Origin: Clostridia bacterium | GTDB taxonomy: Bacteria > Bacillota > Clostridia > Christensenellales > Aristaeellaceae | Direction: 5' to 3' | Length of the DNA: 64,000 nucleotides | Assembly (NCBI GenBank): GCA_017549335.1 | Contig: JAFYVB010000018.1 | Span: 1-64,000 of the forward strand | The notes under the pieces: model-generated | What the model saw: only the letters and a program-made list of their open reading frames with translations | What the model was told of the DNA's origin: nothing | Databases searched by the model: none | Part shown: one piece after another, positions 31,832 to 41,205 of the stretch | Numbering within the stretch: the first letter of the stretch is position 1 | Layout of the letters: each line of letters begins with the position of its first letter | Program-made: the position numbers and the translations under genes

Positions 31832-33208
31832 TTATTCATATTCGGTGAAGGGGAAAGAACGGCGGACAAGGGCGCGGACTTCTTCCCCGGGGAGCTGCAT
31901 TTGCGACAGGATATTGCCGATGGCTGTGGCCTCTACGGGGCCTGCGGTCACTTTTTTGCCCAGCGCCTTGGCGGTAAGGCGGTTTAAGTAATCGTTCTGA
32001 CATCCGCCGCCCACGATGCGCAGGCTGTTTACGGATTTGCCCGTCAGCTTTTCCAGCGCCCGCACGGTATCGGCATAGCAATCCGCCAGAGAATGACACA
32101 CGCAGGAAATCCATTCTCCCGTACTTTGGGGCAGCGGAATCCCTTTTTCGGTGAGCTTTGCCGCGATGGCGTCCTTCATGGAGGGCGGCGCGAGGAAAAC
32201 GGGATCCAGCGCATCCACCCGCCCGGGATAGGCGTCGGAAGCTTCCGCCAGACGCGCAAGCTCCCCGTAGGAAAGCTGAGGACACATTTCTTTGCGCAGC
32301 TGCTGCAGCATCCACAATCCCATGATGTTTTTCAGATACCGCACCGTGCCGAAGACGCCGCCCTCGTTGGTCATGTTAAAGCGGCGGCTGCTTTCGGTGA
32401 GGATGGGCGCGGGCAGTTCGAGCCCCAGCAGGCTCCACGTGCCGCTGGAAAGATAGGCGTCGCCCGCTTCAATGGGCGCAGCCAGCACGGCGGCGGCGGT
32501 ATCGTGGGTGGGCGCCAGAAGCACCCGGGCGTCATAGCCCAGCTCCCCGGCGATCTCGGGCAAAAGGCGGCCCACGGTCTCGCCTGCCTGATGAAGAGGA
32601 GCAAAAAGCCTGCGGGGAAGACCGATCCGGTCGATGAGATCAAAATCCCAATCCCGCTTTTTTGCATCCATCAGCCCCGTGGTGGAGGCGTTGGTGTATT
32701 CCCGCATTTTCACGCCCGTCAGCAGGAAAGCGAAGTACTCGGGCAGCATCAGCAGGCTGTCTGCAGATTCAAGAACGCCTTGGGTTTTCAGCGCCAGCAG
32801 CTGATATACGGTGTTGAAGGGCTGCTTTTGAAGGCCTGTTCGGGCGTACAGGTCTTTTTCGCTGATGAATTTCTGCAGCCGGGCATCCATGCCCTCCGTG
32901 CGGCGATCGCGGTAGCTCACCGCCTCGCCGATGCGCCGATCCCGGGCATCCAGCAGCACAAAATCCACAGCCCATGTGTCAATGGCGATGCTTTCGGGCA
33001 TGAAACCCTGCTTTTTTGCTTCTTTCAGGCCGCTTTTGATATGGGAAAACAGCTTGTCAACGTCCCATACCAGCTGCCCGTCCTTTTCCGCGGGACCGTT
33101 TTCAAAGCGGTAAATCTCCTGAAGCTGCAGCTTATCCCCTTCAAGCCAACCGGCGATGTGTCTGCCGCCGGAGGCGCCGATATCAATGGCGATCCGACAG
33201 TTAATCAT
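31832..33208 (-). CDS. rhaB: Rhamnulokinase
   Basis: 458 aa of the FGGY kinase fold. It phosphorylates L-rhamnulose at C1. Landmarks are the N-terminal IAIDIGASGGRH, 'IAIDTWAVDFVLLD', 'YRDRRTEGM', 'PTHDTAAAVLAAP', 'YLSSGTWSLLG' and 'LRIVGGGCQNDYLNRLTA'. The start at 33208 lies five bases behind GGAGG and overlaps the end of the rhamnosidase gene by eight bases, so the two are translationally coupled. Together with rhaA and rhaD it completes rhamnose degradation to DHAP and lactaldehyde. Confidence 0.96.
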   Translation of the reverse strand: MINCRIAIDIGASGGRHIAGWLEGDKLQLQEIYRFENGPAEKDGQLVWDVDKLFSHIKSGLKEAKKQGFMPESIAIDTWAVDFVLLDARDRRIGEAVSYRDRRTEGMDARLQKFISEKDLYARTGLQKQPFNTVYQLLALKTQGVLESADSLLMLPEYFAFLLTGVKMREYTNASTTGLMDAKKRDWDFDLIDRIGLPRRLFAPLHQAGETVGRLLPEIAGELGYDARVLLAPTHDTAAAVLAAPIEAGDAYLSSGTWSLLGLELPAPILTESSRRFNMTNEGGVFGTVRYLKNIMGLWMLQQLRKEMCPQLSYGELARLAEASDAYPGRVDALDPVFLAPPSMKDAIAAKLTEKGIPLPQSTGEWISCVCHSLADCYADTVRALEKLTGKSVNSLRIVGGGCQNDYLNRLTAKALGKKVTAGPVEATAIGNILSQMQLPGEEVRALVRRSFPFTEYE

Positions 33209-35993
33209 GGTTTCCTCCAAAGCTCAGGCGGCACAATAGATCTTCCAGACGGCGCAGCTGCACGGGATGTACGGTGGTATGGGGATACTCCCGCAGCTTG
33301 CGGAAGGTGAAGGTGTTTTTATCCTTAAAGGCGAAGACCCCTTCGATATCGGGGGCGGCCCGGGTGATCTGCTGCCACAGCGCGGCATCCTCCATCAGCT
33401 CGCCAAAGGGACGGTCCATCAAAGGATTTTCCCACGGGCAAGCGTCAAACGCGCATTCAAAAGCATAATCACCGGCTGTGACAAGAGCGGTCATCCGTCC
33501 GTCTTTTTCGGCAAAGTCCGCATTGCCTGTGATGGTTCCTTTGGGCAGCACCAGCTCGGCTTCGCCGCCGAAGGGCACCGAGACCTCCCAGTGCATATGC
33601 TTTTCGCCCGTGATCTTAAAGGCGCTGCGATAGAAGCCCACAGCTGATTCATACCCGAAATCGATCTCGGGCAGCCGTGCATCGGGATGGGGCTGAATGC
33701 GCACCTTGCGGAAGCCGGGGGCATGTTCAAGGGGAGAAAGCCCGGCGGCGTCGCGGTACAGCCATTCCATGACGGCACCGTAGGCGTAGTGATTCAGGGA
33801 ATTCATGCCGGTATCGGAGATCCTGCCGTCGGGCAGCACGCTGTTCCAGCGCTCCCATACCGTGGTGGCGCCCATGTTCACCTCGTACAGCCAGCCGGGA
33901 TAATCCTCCCGCAGGAAAAGGGAATAAGCCAGCGGGTCAAAGCCGTGGCGGGTGAGGGTGCGGCACAGGAAGGAAGTGCCCACAAAGCCGGTGCGCAGTT
34001 CGCCGTCGGAATTTTCAAAGGCAAGATCAAGGGCGCGGCGCACGCGGGGCACGTGCTTTTCTTCGGGGATGCCCAAAAACAGCGAGAGAATGCAGGCCGT
34101 TTGGGTGTTGACGGCGATTCTGCCGTCGGCGGTAAAGTATTCCCGGCGGATGGCGGCAAGGATCTCGCTTTCCAGCAGGCGGTAGCGGGCTTCATCGGTA
34201 CGGTTTTCCAGCACGCCCGCGGCTTTTGCCGTCAGGCGCACGGTGTACAGATAATAGCAGCTGGCGATGAAATCCCGATCGGTGCCGCCGCGGCAGGATT
34301 TTTGCGAAAGTGCGTCCAGCGACAGCCAGTCGGCGTAGTGGAAGCCCGCCTGCCACAGGCGGCGTCCGCCCGTTTCCTCGTCTACGCGATAGATCCATTC
34401 CGCCCACATCTTCATATTGGCGTACTGCTTTTTGAGAAGCGACGCATCGCCGTAGAACAGATACACCGTCCAGGGAATGATGGCGGCGGCGTCCGCCCAG
34501 GCACAGGCGGGGAAGCCGCGCAGATGGAAAGAGGGCACGATCACGGGCACGCCGCCCTCCTTTGCCCGCTGCTCCATGGCCATGTCATGCAGATATTTGG
34601 TGTAGAAAGCGGCGCTGTCCATCTGGTAGCAGGCCGTGGCGCAGAACACCTGCGCGTCGCCCGTCCAGCCCATGCGCTCGTCCCGCTGGGGACAATCGGT
34701 GGGCACGTCCAGAAAATTATCCCGCTGGCTCCACAGTACGTTGGCAGCCAGACGGTTCACTTTTTCGTGGGAGGTGGTCACAAAGCCCGTCTGCGGCATA
34801 TCGGAATACAGCACGCAGGCAATGAAATCCGCAGGATCGATCTTCTCCCCGAAGCCCTCGATCAGCACATAGCGGAAGCCGTAGAAGGTGAACAGAGGAC
34901 GGATGAAACGGTCACTGCCGTCGGAAATGCAGGTGTATTCCGCCTTCGCGGAGCGCAGGTTATCGTTATAGAAGCAGCCGTCCTGCAAAATCTCGCTGTA
35001 TTTCAGGTGATACCGATGACCTTTTTCGCCCCGGATGCGGAAAGCGACGTAGCCTGTGACCTCCTGCCCGAAATCAAGGATCACTTCCTCCTTTTTTGTG
35101 CGGAGGATCTCTTGCACCGGCAGCGTATGCATCACCCGCACGGGCAGGCTCAGCCGCTCAGTGACGCGGTCAAAGCCCATTTCGGGATAGAGAACGGTAT
35201 CGTAAACGCGGGGATTTTCGTATGTCAGGTCGCAGATCTCACCGTCATAAATATTGGAAAAGCGGATGCAGGTTTCCTGCGCCTTGAAGGAGTTATCCGA
35301 TGCGATCACCGTTTCGGCGCCGTCTTCGTGGGTGACGTGCAATTCGCACAAAAGGCACAGGGTATCGCCGTAAATTTCCTTTTGTTTCTGAAAGCCGAAG
35401 CGCCCCTTGTACCAGCCGTCGCCCAGCGCAACGGATAACTCGTTTTCTTCCTTCAAAAGCGCGGTCACGTCGTAGGTCTGGTACTGCAGCCAGTGGTCGT
35501 AATCGTTGCAGTAGGGCGCAAAGTATTCATCGCCCACCTTTTCGCCGTTGACGTAGGCTTCGTACAGACCGAGACCGCAGATGTACAGCCGTGCCGATTT
35601 TACCGGCGCGGAGAGGGAAAAATGCTTGAAAAGCCGGGGATTTTCCACTTTTTCGGCGGTTTTGATCCACTGTCCCAGCCAAGGCTCGTGCATTTTGCCC
35701 GTTTCAAAGAAGGCGCGGGGGCTGAGGAGGGTTTGACCCGAATCGTCGGTTACTTCCACGTCCCAAGCGTATCTTGTGCGGGGCGCAAGGGTGATATCGG
35801 GCACAAAGCACAGGCTGTCGATATTGCTGCGCAGCCCGGAATCGTACACGGTTTCTTCCTCTTTATAAATACGGATGCGGGCGGACGCCTGCCTTTTTCC
35901 GCTGCCCTTTACCTTATAGCTCAGGCGCAGGGGATCCACAGAAAAGCCCACGGGATTTGTCAGATGATTGGCTTTCATGCCGTAAATTGTCAT
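33201..35993 (-). CDS. Alpha-L-rhamnosidase, GH78
   Basis: 930 aa, no signal peptide, so cytoplasmic. An N-terminal Ig-like domain is followed by the Bac_rhamnosid N-terminal lectin-like domains ('LYICGLGLYEAYVNGEKVGDEYF') and an (alpha/alpha)6 catalytic domain with the GH78 motif DCPQRDERMGWTGDAQ, in which the conserved acids act, then 'TTVWERWNS' and a C-terminal beta-sandwich. It releases terminal rhamnose from imported oligosaccharides or glycosides. It sits inside the rha operon between rhaD and rhaB. The start at 35993 follows GGAGGG. Confidence 0.95.
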   Translation of the reverse strand: MTIYGMKANHLTNPVGFSVDPLRLSYKVKGSGKRQASARIRIYKEEETVYDSGLRSNIDSLCFVPDITLAPRTRYAWDVEVTDDSGQTLLSPRAFFETGKMHEPWLGQWIKTAEKVENPRLFKHFSLSAPVKSARLYICGLGLYEAYVNGEKVGDEYFAPYCNDYDHWLQYQTYDVTALLKEENELSVALGDGWYKGRFGFQKQKEIYGDTLCLLCELHVTHEDGAETVIASDNSFKAQETCIRFSNIYDGEICDLTYENPRVYDTVLYPEMGFDRVTERLSLPVRVMHTLPVQEILRTKKEEVILDFGQEVTGYVAFRIRGEKGHRYHLKYSEILQDGCFYNDNLRSAKAEYTCISDGSDRFIRPLFTFYGFRYVLIEGFGEKIDPADFIACVLYSDMPQTGFVTTSHEKVNRLAANVLWSQRDNFLDVPTDCPQRDERMGWTGDAQVFCATACYQMDSAAFYTKYLHDMAMEQRAKEGGVPVIVPSFHLRGFPACAWADAAAIIPWTVYLFYGDASLLKKQYANMKMWAEWIYRVDEETGGRRLWQAGFHYADWLSLDALSQKSCRGGTDRDFIASCYYLYTVRLTAKAAGVLENRTDEARYRLLESEILAAIRREYFTADGRIAVNTQTACILSLFLGIPEEKHVPRVRRALDLAFENSDGELRTGFVGTSFLCRTLTRHGFDPLAYSLFLREDYPGWLYEVNMGATTVWERWNSVLPDGRISDTGMNSLNHYAYGAVMEWLYRDAAGLSPLEHAPGFRKVRIQPHPDARLPEIDFGYESAVGFYRSAFKITGEKHMHWEVSVPFGGEAELVLPKGTITGNADFAEKDGRMTALVTAGDYAFECAFDACPWENPLMDRPFGELMEDAALWQQITRAAPDIEGVFAFKDKNTFTFRKLREYPHTTVHPVQLRRLEDLLCRLSFGGNHD

Positions 35994-36009
35994 AAAAACC
36001 CTCCGGAAA

Positions 36010-36834
36010 TTATTTTTCGAGGAACTCTTCACGCAGCGTTACGCCGAAATCCCGTGCGATGGCGCGGAGATCGTCGTCAAAGATGGTCTGCAGCACGGGT
36101 TTGCCGCTGGATTGTACCAGCATATAGATCTGGGCGGCTTTCTCAATGGTGTGCATCAGGCCGAAGGCGGTATCAAAATCGGGGCCGGAGACGAAAAGAC
36201 CGTGATGCGCCCAAACGGCGGCGTCGTATTTTTCCATGAGCTTGCAGGTGGCCAAGGCAATGTCTGCGCCGCCGGGCACCATCCACTTTACCACGCCCAC
36301 GCCGCCGGGAAATACCACGGGGCATTCGGTGGCGCTTTGCCACAGGGCGCGGGAGAAGGCCTTGTCCGTCAGCGGCAGGACGTAGGTCATGGCGATGACG
36401 TTGGCGGGATGGGCGTGGTAGATCACGCGATTTTCGCCGCCGGTGGCTGCCTTGCGCACGGAATGATTCATAAAATGGCTGGGGAATTCGCTGGTGGGCC
36501 TGCCGCCCTTTTCAAGTCCCCATACGATGCGATAGCTGTCGCCCGCTTCGTTGATTTCCACGATGCAGAGGTTATCCTGCGGCGCAAGATCAACATTTCG
36601 GAAATACTTGCCGCTGCCGGTGGCGATAAAGTATTCGCCCGCCAGATTTTCGGCTTTCACGCCCATGTTCACCCATGATCCGGGGGTGCGGAAATAGGGC
36701 GAAAGCTGCTTTGCTTCTGCCTCTGTCAGGCGGTAGGTCAGGTTTCCGCCGTTGCGCTCATGCCAGTTCTGCTCCCAGCCGTCCCGGCACATACGGATAT
36801 AGCCTTGCATCACGGGAATATCAAAAATGCTCAT
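36010..36834 (-). CDS. rhaD: Rhamnulose-1-phosphate aldolase
   Basis: 274 aa, class II zinc aldolase of the RhaD family. It splits rhamnulose-1-phosphate into DHAP and L-lactaldehyde. Zinc ligands appear as HAHP (His140, His142) and the later WAHHG; Glu116 in SEFPSH is the likely catalytic acid. Other landmarks are NWHERNGGNLTYRL and SGKYFRN. It overlaps the end of rhaA by 14 bases. Confidence 0.96.
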   Translation of the reverse strand: MSIFDIPVMQGYIRMCRDGWEQNWHERNGGNLTYRLTEAEAKQLSPYFRTPGSWVNMGVKAENLAGEYFIATGSGKYFRNVDLAPQDNLCIVEINEAGDSYRIVWGLEKGGRPTSEFPSHFMNHSVRKAATGGENRVIYHAHPANVIAMTYVLPLTDKAFSRALWQSATECPVVFPGGVGVVKWMVPGGADIALATCKLMEKYDAAVWAHHGLFVSGPDFDTAFGLMHTIEKAAQIYMLVQSSGKPVLQTIFDDDLRAIARDFGVTLREEFLEK

Positions 36835-38074
36835 ATGAACCTCTCTTCAAAAGCACGTTCTGTTCGTAGGCTTTTACGTTATCAAACCACGCTGCGCCGG
36901 GGATGACCCCTTCGCGGCGGCAGTATTCCTCCCATACGGCGGAAAACGGCAGGGTTTTGATCTCTTCCTGCAGGAAAAGAAGCCCCGTCAGGTCGTTTTC
37001 GGCTTGCATTTTCCGCAGAGTTTCGTTGGGCGTGAGCAGCGCCTGCAAAAGCGCCTTTTGCATATTACGGGCGCCGATGGCCCAAGCCGCCACGCGGTTG
37101 ATGGAACCGTCAAAGTAATCAAGGCCGATGAGCACCTTGTCCGCAGCGTCGCAGCGGACGATCTCCTGGGCAATATCCCTGAGCTCGTCGCTGAGCGTTA
37201 CCACGTGATCGCTGTCCCAGTGCATTTTGCGGGTGACGTGCAGCGGCACCTTATCGCGGAAGCACAGCAGGGCGCTGATCTTATCGGCAATGGTTTCCGT
37301 GGGGTAGTAATGTCCGCTGTCCAGCAGGTTATACACCTTGGGATTTGCGGCGGTGTAGCCCAGATAAAATTCGGCGGAGCCCACGGTGTAGGCTTCAAGG
37401 CCGATGCCGAATACCTTGCTCTCCACGCAGTCGATGACGCCGGGGAGGTCTTCGGCGAAGATCTGATCCAGACTGTCCTTTAAAAGCAGGCGCGGCGCCA
37501 TTCTGTCGGCGGGCAGATCCTTGTAGCCGTCGGCGATCCACACGTTGCATACGCTGTGGGTATTCAGCTCTTTGGCAAAGTACGCCGCGATGCGCCTGCA
37601 GGCAATGCCGTGGCGGATCCAGAAGGCGCGCACCTCTTCGTCGGGGCTTGCCAGCGTCAGGTTGTTTTTCACCATGGGGTGCGAAAAAAAGGTGGGATTG
37701 AAATCCAGTGCGAAGCCATGCTCTCTGGCAAAATCCACCCACGGCTTGAAGTGCTCGGGGCGGAGGGCGTCGCGGTCTGCACGGTTGCCGTCAAATACGG
37801 CATAACAGGCGTGAAGACTGATCCGCTTGCACCCCGGAATATGGGCGGCGGCTTTGAGAAAATCGGCCTTCAGCTCCTCAAAATTGCGGGCCTTGCCGGG
37901 ATAATTGCCCGTCACCTGAATACCGCCCGACAGCGCTTCGCCCGAAGACTCAAGCCCCGTCACGTCATCCCCCTGCCAGATATGAATGCTCACGGGAATG
38001 TGACGGAGAGCCTCCATGGCCCGCTCGGTGTCAACGCCGTGCAAACGGTAGCGTTCCTGTGCATACTGATACAT
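36821..38074 (-). CDS. rhaA: L-rhamnose isomerase
   Basis: 417 aa, TIM-barrel metal-dependent isomerase that converts L-rhamnose to L-rhamnulose. Landmarks are the N-terminal 'VPVSIHIWQGDDVTGLE', 'RISLHACYA', 'LDFNPTFFSHP', 'WIADGYKDLPADR', 'DSGHYYPTETIADKISALL' and 'HVTRKMHWDSDHVV'. It is the first gene of the operon rhaA-rhaD-GH78-rhaB-ATPase. ATG at 38074 behind AAGGAGCG. No rhamnose regulator gene adjoins it. Confidence 0.97.
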   Translation of the reverse strand: MYQYAQERYRLHGVDTERAMEALRHIPVSIHIWQGDDVTGLESSGEALSGGIQVTGNYPGKARNFEELKADFLKAAAHIPGCKRISLHACYAVFDGNRADRDALRPEHFKPWVDFAREHGFALDFNPTFFSHPMVKNNLTLASPDEEVRAFWIRHGIACRRIAAYFAKELNTHSVCNVWIADGYKDLPADRMAPRLLLKDSLDQIFAEDLPGVIDCVESKVFGIGLEAYTVGSAEFYLGYTAANPKVYNLLDSGHYYPTETIADKISALLCFRDKVPLHVTRKMHWDSDHVVTLSDELRDIAQEIVRCDAADKVLIGLDYFDGSINRVAAWAIGARNMQKALLQALLTPNETLRKMQAENDLTGLLFLQEEIKTLPFSAVWEEYCRREGVIPGAAWFDNVKAYEQNVLLKRGSYEHF

Positions 38075-38120
38075 AAAGCATACGCTCCTTTATTCGGTTA
38101 AACGCGGTGTTCTTTCTGTA

Positions 38121-38149
38121 AGAATACCATATTTTCATGGGTTTGACCA
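38121..38149 (-). promoter_or_regulatory. Promoter of the rhamnose operon
   Basis: Extended -10 TGGTATTCT (TATTCT at 38121-38126) with a weak TGGTCA (38144-38149) at 17 bp. A poor -35 is what one expects of an activator-dependent promoter; no activator site was identified. Confidence 0.5.
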
Positions 38150-38160
38150 TAGAAAAGTGC

Positions 38161-38190
38161 AAAAAACCGTCTGTCCCGAAGGACAGACGG
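38161..38190 (-). terminator. Terminator of the glycosyltransferase gene
   Basis: The perfect 10-bp stem CCGTCTGTCC / GGACAGACGG with a UUCG-type loop is followed on the - strand by six U. Confidence 0.94.
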
Positions 38191-38195
38191 GAAAA

Positions 38196-40394
38196 TTATT
38201 TGCGGAAAATTTCTTTGAGCTTTCTTTTGAAGAAAGCCGCCGTTTTGCGAAGGGTGTTTTTATAGCCCAGCTGCGCGCAGCTGATCAGACCGTAGCCCAC
38301 CTTCTGCAGGAGCCGTTTGATCCGGCTCTTGCCGGTGTAACGGGGCGCGGACACGGGAACGCGAACGACCTTGGGCTGAGCGGCGGGCTTTGGCGAGCGG
38401 GCGGCTTCTCTTACCCACGCGGAGCTGTCCACGTAGAAGAAAAGCGGATCGTCCATGATTTTTGCCAGATGACGGCGGCCGTTTTCGGAGAAGATGGCCA
38501 TATCCAGTTCGCCGGATTTCTCCAGCTGCAGGAATTCCGCCTGCATTTTCTGCAGGAAGTCCAGTTTCTCGGTTTCGGCGATGATGTTATAGGTGAAAAT
38601 ATAGTTGATATAGCGGTAGTAGGCGCAGAAACGGATGAACTTTTGCTTCGTTTCGCCTTCGGGCAGCTCCTCGGCGGCGGCGCGGATGTAATCGTATTCC
38701 GCCTTCATGCACCACTGCTTGTTTCGGGCCACCACGGAGGAGTTGGGGTTGTCGCGGCGCAGGTAATAGAAGGTTTTGTGGATAAACATCATGCGTTTGA
38801 CGCGCATGAGCAAAAGGAACCAGAAGCCGTTATCCTGATAGGATGCGCCGGGGGTTTCCTGACAGAAGATTTTCTTTTCGCGCAGGAAAGCGGTATTGTA
38901 AAGACCGGCCCAGATATACATGCTCCGGTAGAGCAGATGGGGCTGGATATCCAGCATATCTTCGCCTGTGAGGATTTTCCCGTAGTATTGCGCCTCCACC
39001 AGAATGGGCTGGGGATCTTTTTCCATGGCGATGCCGTCGCCGCGGAAGATGCACGCATCGCCCTTGACGACTTCAAGCCCGTGCGTTTCCGCTTTTTCGT
39101 ACAGCGTTTCGTACATATTCTCGGCGATGAAGTCATCCGTTTCCAGGATGGCCACGTACTTGCCCCGCGCCTGCGAGATGCCCGTATTCACCTGATAGCC
39201 GTAGCTCTTTTTATCCGAATGAATGATGCGGATGCGCTTGTCGGCCGCGGCATATTCCTGCAGCGCCTCCAGCGTGCCGTCGGTGGAACCGGCGTCGATG
39301 CACAGGATCTCGATGTTTTTCATGGTCTGGCGCATGGCGCTTTCCACGCACAGGCGGATGAAGGGCTCCACGTTCAGCGAGGGCATCACCACGGTGACGG
39401 CAGGCTGCTCGTTTGGTTCGATGGCGCTTACGCGCTCAAGCAGCGCCTTATACTTGGAAAGGCAGCGGTGGATCCCCTCCTGCAGGGAACCGACCCATGT
39501 GGGTTCCTTTTCCCCCGCAGCCTGAAGAAGGCCGAGATCCAGCTCCCGGAGGATGGCGTCGGCGATTTCCAGCGTGGGATAATTATGCCTGCGCAGGGAG
39601 AAAGCCAGCGCTTTCTGGAAATCCCGCGCACAAAAATGCTGCCATGTGGACAGGTACAGCTTTTCATAGCCGTGTTTCTTTGCGGTGCGCAGATTGGTGA
39701 GAACGCCCTTGAGATAGTCCCTGAATTTGACGCTGGCCCAGTCACAGGGCTTTTCGCGCCTCTTTTCGCGGTAGCAGTAGGTGATATCGGGTACGGCATA
39801 GAAAGAGCCGGCGGCGATCATGGCGTCCACAAAGAAGGGAACATCCTGAAAACGGCGCAAATCGGGGAAGGAAAGGTTGTTTTTCCGCAGGAAATCCAGA
39901 TTATAAATAAAACGGTGATAGCCGTAATCAAACTGATAATCCCGGTAATGGATCAGCCCTTCCTGATGGAAAACATAGCCTCTTGCCACGGAGGGATGAT
40001 ACTCGGTAGACAGCATTCGATCCCTGAAATGGCTGAAGGTGCCGCCGCAGATAAGCACGCCGTTTTCTTCGGCTTTTTGATACAAAAGCGCCAGCGTGTT
40101 TTCATTGGGATAGAAATCGTCCGAATCAAGGAAGGCGGCGTACTTGCCCTTTGCGTGCTGAAGCGCCAGATTGCGGGCGGGGCCGGAGCCCTGATTTATC
40201 TGCCTGAGAACCACCACGCGCCGGTCCTTTTCGGCGTATTCGTTTAAAATGTCCAAAGAGGCGTCGGTGGAACCGTCGTCCACGCAAATGACTTCAATAT
40301 CCCGGATGGATTGGCCCAGTACGCTGTCAAGACTGTCGCGCAAAAACGTTTCACCGTTGAAAACGGGCATAACGACCGAAATAAGAATGCTCAT
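38196..40394 (-). CDS. Two-domain family 2 glycosyltransferase
   Basis: 732 aa. Two complete GT-A domains in tandem: the first (about 1-230) begins ISVVMPVFNGETFL and has VICVDDGSTDAS and FLDSDDFY; the second (about 330-560) begins VTVVMPSLNVEPFI with ILCIDAGSTDGT and ILETDDFI. In the second, the usual DxD is ETDD. The ~100 C-terminal residues are basic with no clear membrane span. It probably adds sugars to surface polysaccharide or teichoic acid. It is divergent from the aldolase gene with overlapping promoters. Confidence 0.92.
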   Translation of the reverse strand: MSILISVVMPVFNGETFLRDSLDSVLGQSIRDIEVICVDDGSTDASLDILNEYAEKDRRVVVLRQINQGSGPARNLALQHAKGKYAAFLDSDDFYPNENTLALLYQKAEENGVLICGGTFSHFRDRMLSTEYHPSVARGYVFHQEGLIHYRDYQFDYGYHRFIYNLDFLRKNNLSFPDLRRFQDVPFFVDAMIAAGSFYAVPDITYCYREKRREKPCDWASVKFRDYLKGVLTNLRTAKKHGYEKLYLSTWQHFCARDFQKALAFSLRRHNYPTLEIADAILRELDLGLLQAAGEKEPTWVGSLQEGIHRCLSKYKALLERVSAIEPNEQPAVTVVMPSLNVEPFIRLCVESAMRQTMKNIEILCIDAGSTDGTLEALQEYAAADKRIRIIHSDKKSYGYQVNTGISQARGKYVAILETDDFIAENMYETLYEKAETHGLEVVKGDACIFRGDGIAMEKDPQPILVEAQYYGKILTGEDMLDIQPHLLYRSMYIWAGLYNTAFLREKKIFCQETPGASYQDNGFWFLLLMRVKRMMFIHKTFYYLRRDNPNSSVVARNKQWCMKAEYDYIRAAAEELPEGETKQKFIRFCAYYRYINYIFTYNIIAETEKLDFLQKMQAEFLQLEKSGELDMAIFSENGRRHLAKIMDDPLFFYVDSSAWVREAARSPKPAAQPKVVRVPVSAPRYTGKSRIKRLLQKVGYGLISCAQLGYKNTLRKTAAFFKRKLKEIFRK

Positions 40395-40423
40395 GACAGA
40401 ACCTCCTTGGTACAGATATCCTT

Positions 40424-40452
40424 ATTATATAGGAGTTGCAAAGAATCGGCAA
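40424..40452 (-). promoter_or_regulatory. Promoter of the glycosyltransferase gene
   Basis: TTGCCG (40447-40452), 17-bp spacer, TATAAT (40424-40429). It overlaps the divergent aldolase promoter. Confidence 0.65.
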
Positions 40453-40464
40453 GAGGACTATAAT
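40436..40464 (+). promoter_or_regulatory. Promoter of the aldolase gene
   Basis: TTGCAA (40436-40441), 17-bp spacer, TATAAT (40459-40464). Confidence 0.75.
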
Positions 40465-40492
40465 AAAGAAAAAAACACAGGAGCGTTTTGCT

Positions 40493-41155
40493 ATGGAACT
40501 GATGCTGGATACCGCTAATCTGGAAGAACTGAAAACCGGGATGGAATTTTATCCTGTGGACGGCGTGACCACCAACCCCTCCATTCTGAAAAACGATCTG
40601 CCTTTTGATTACTATGCGCATCTGAAGGCCATCAAAGAGCTTTGCGGCGACAAGAGGACTTTCCATGTGCAGCTGGGCGCCGAAAACTGGCAGGATATGC
40701 TGGAGGAAGCCCGGGAAATCTGGGAAAAGCTGGGCAAGGACGTATATCTCAAGGTGCCCGTCACACAGGACGGCGTCAAGGCCATCAAGGAGATCAAGGG
40801 TCTGGGCGGCCGCGTCACAGCCACCTGCATTTATCACACCATTCAGGGCATCATGGCCATTCATGCGGGCGCCGATTACCTTGCGCCCTACTGCAACCGC
40901 ATGAGCGATAAGGATATCGATTATATCGACGTCATTTCCCAGCTGCGGGAGTTGATCGACCGGGACGGCTACGAGGCCAAGATCCTCGCCGCCAGCTTCA
41001 AAAATATGACGCAGGTCACGCAGGCCATCTATGCCGGCGCCCATACCGTCACCGTGCAGCCCGCGCTGCTGAAGAGCGCCCTGCATTCGCCGCTGGTCAC
41101 CGCCGCAGCGGAAGTGTTTACCAAGGATTACAACCGAGTACGGGAAGGGAAATAA
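40493..41155 (+). CDS. Transaldolase / fructose-6-phosphate aldolase-like protein
   Basis: 220 aa, the short FSA/TalC subfamily. Landmarks are the N-terminal 'MLDTANLEEL', 'VDGVTTNPSI', 'VYLKVPVTQDGVKAI' with the Schiff-base lysine, 'TCIYHTIQGIMAI', and 'ILAASFKNMTQVTQAI'. It transfers or releases a dihydroxyacetone unit from sugar phosphates; transaldolase and FSA activity cannot be told apart from the sequence alone. The ATG at 40493 has AGGAG nine bases upstream. Confidence 0.9.
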   Translation: MELMLDTANLEELKTGMEFYPVDGVTTNPSILKNDLPFDYYAHLKAIKELCGDKRTFHVQLGAENWQDMLEEAREIWEKLGKDVYLKVPVTQDGVKAIKEIKGLGGRVTATCIYHTIQGIMAIHAGADYLAPYCNRMSDKDIDYIDVISQLRELIDRDGYEAKILAASFKNMTQVTQAIYAGAHTVTVQPALLKSALHSPLVTAAAEVFTKDYNRVREGK

Positions 41156-41165
41156 ATATCGCAGC

Positions 41166-41205
41166 AAAAAAGGAGACGCTTCTCAGTGAAGTCGTCTCCT
41201 TTTTG
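41166..41205 (+). terminator. Bidirectional terminator
   Basis: AAAAGGAGACG / CGTCTCCTTTT stem separates the aldolase gene from the convergent dehydrogenase gene. Confidence 0.88.
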
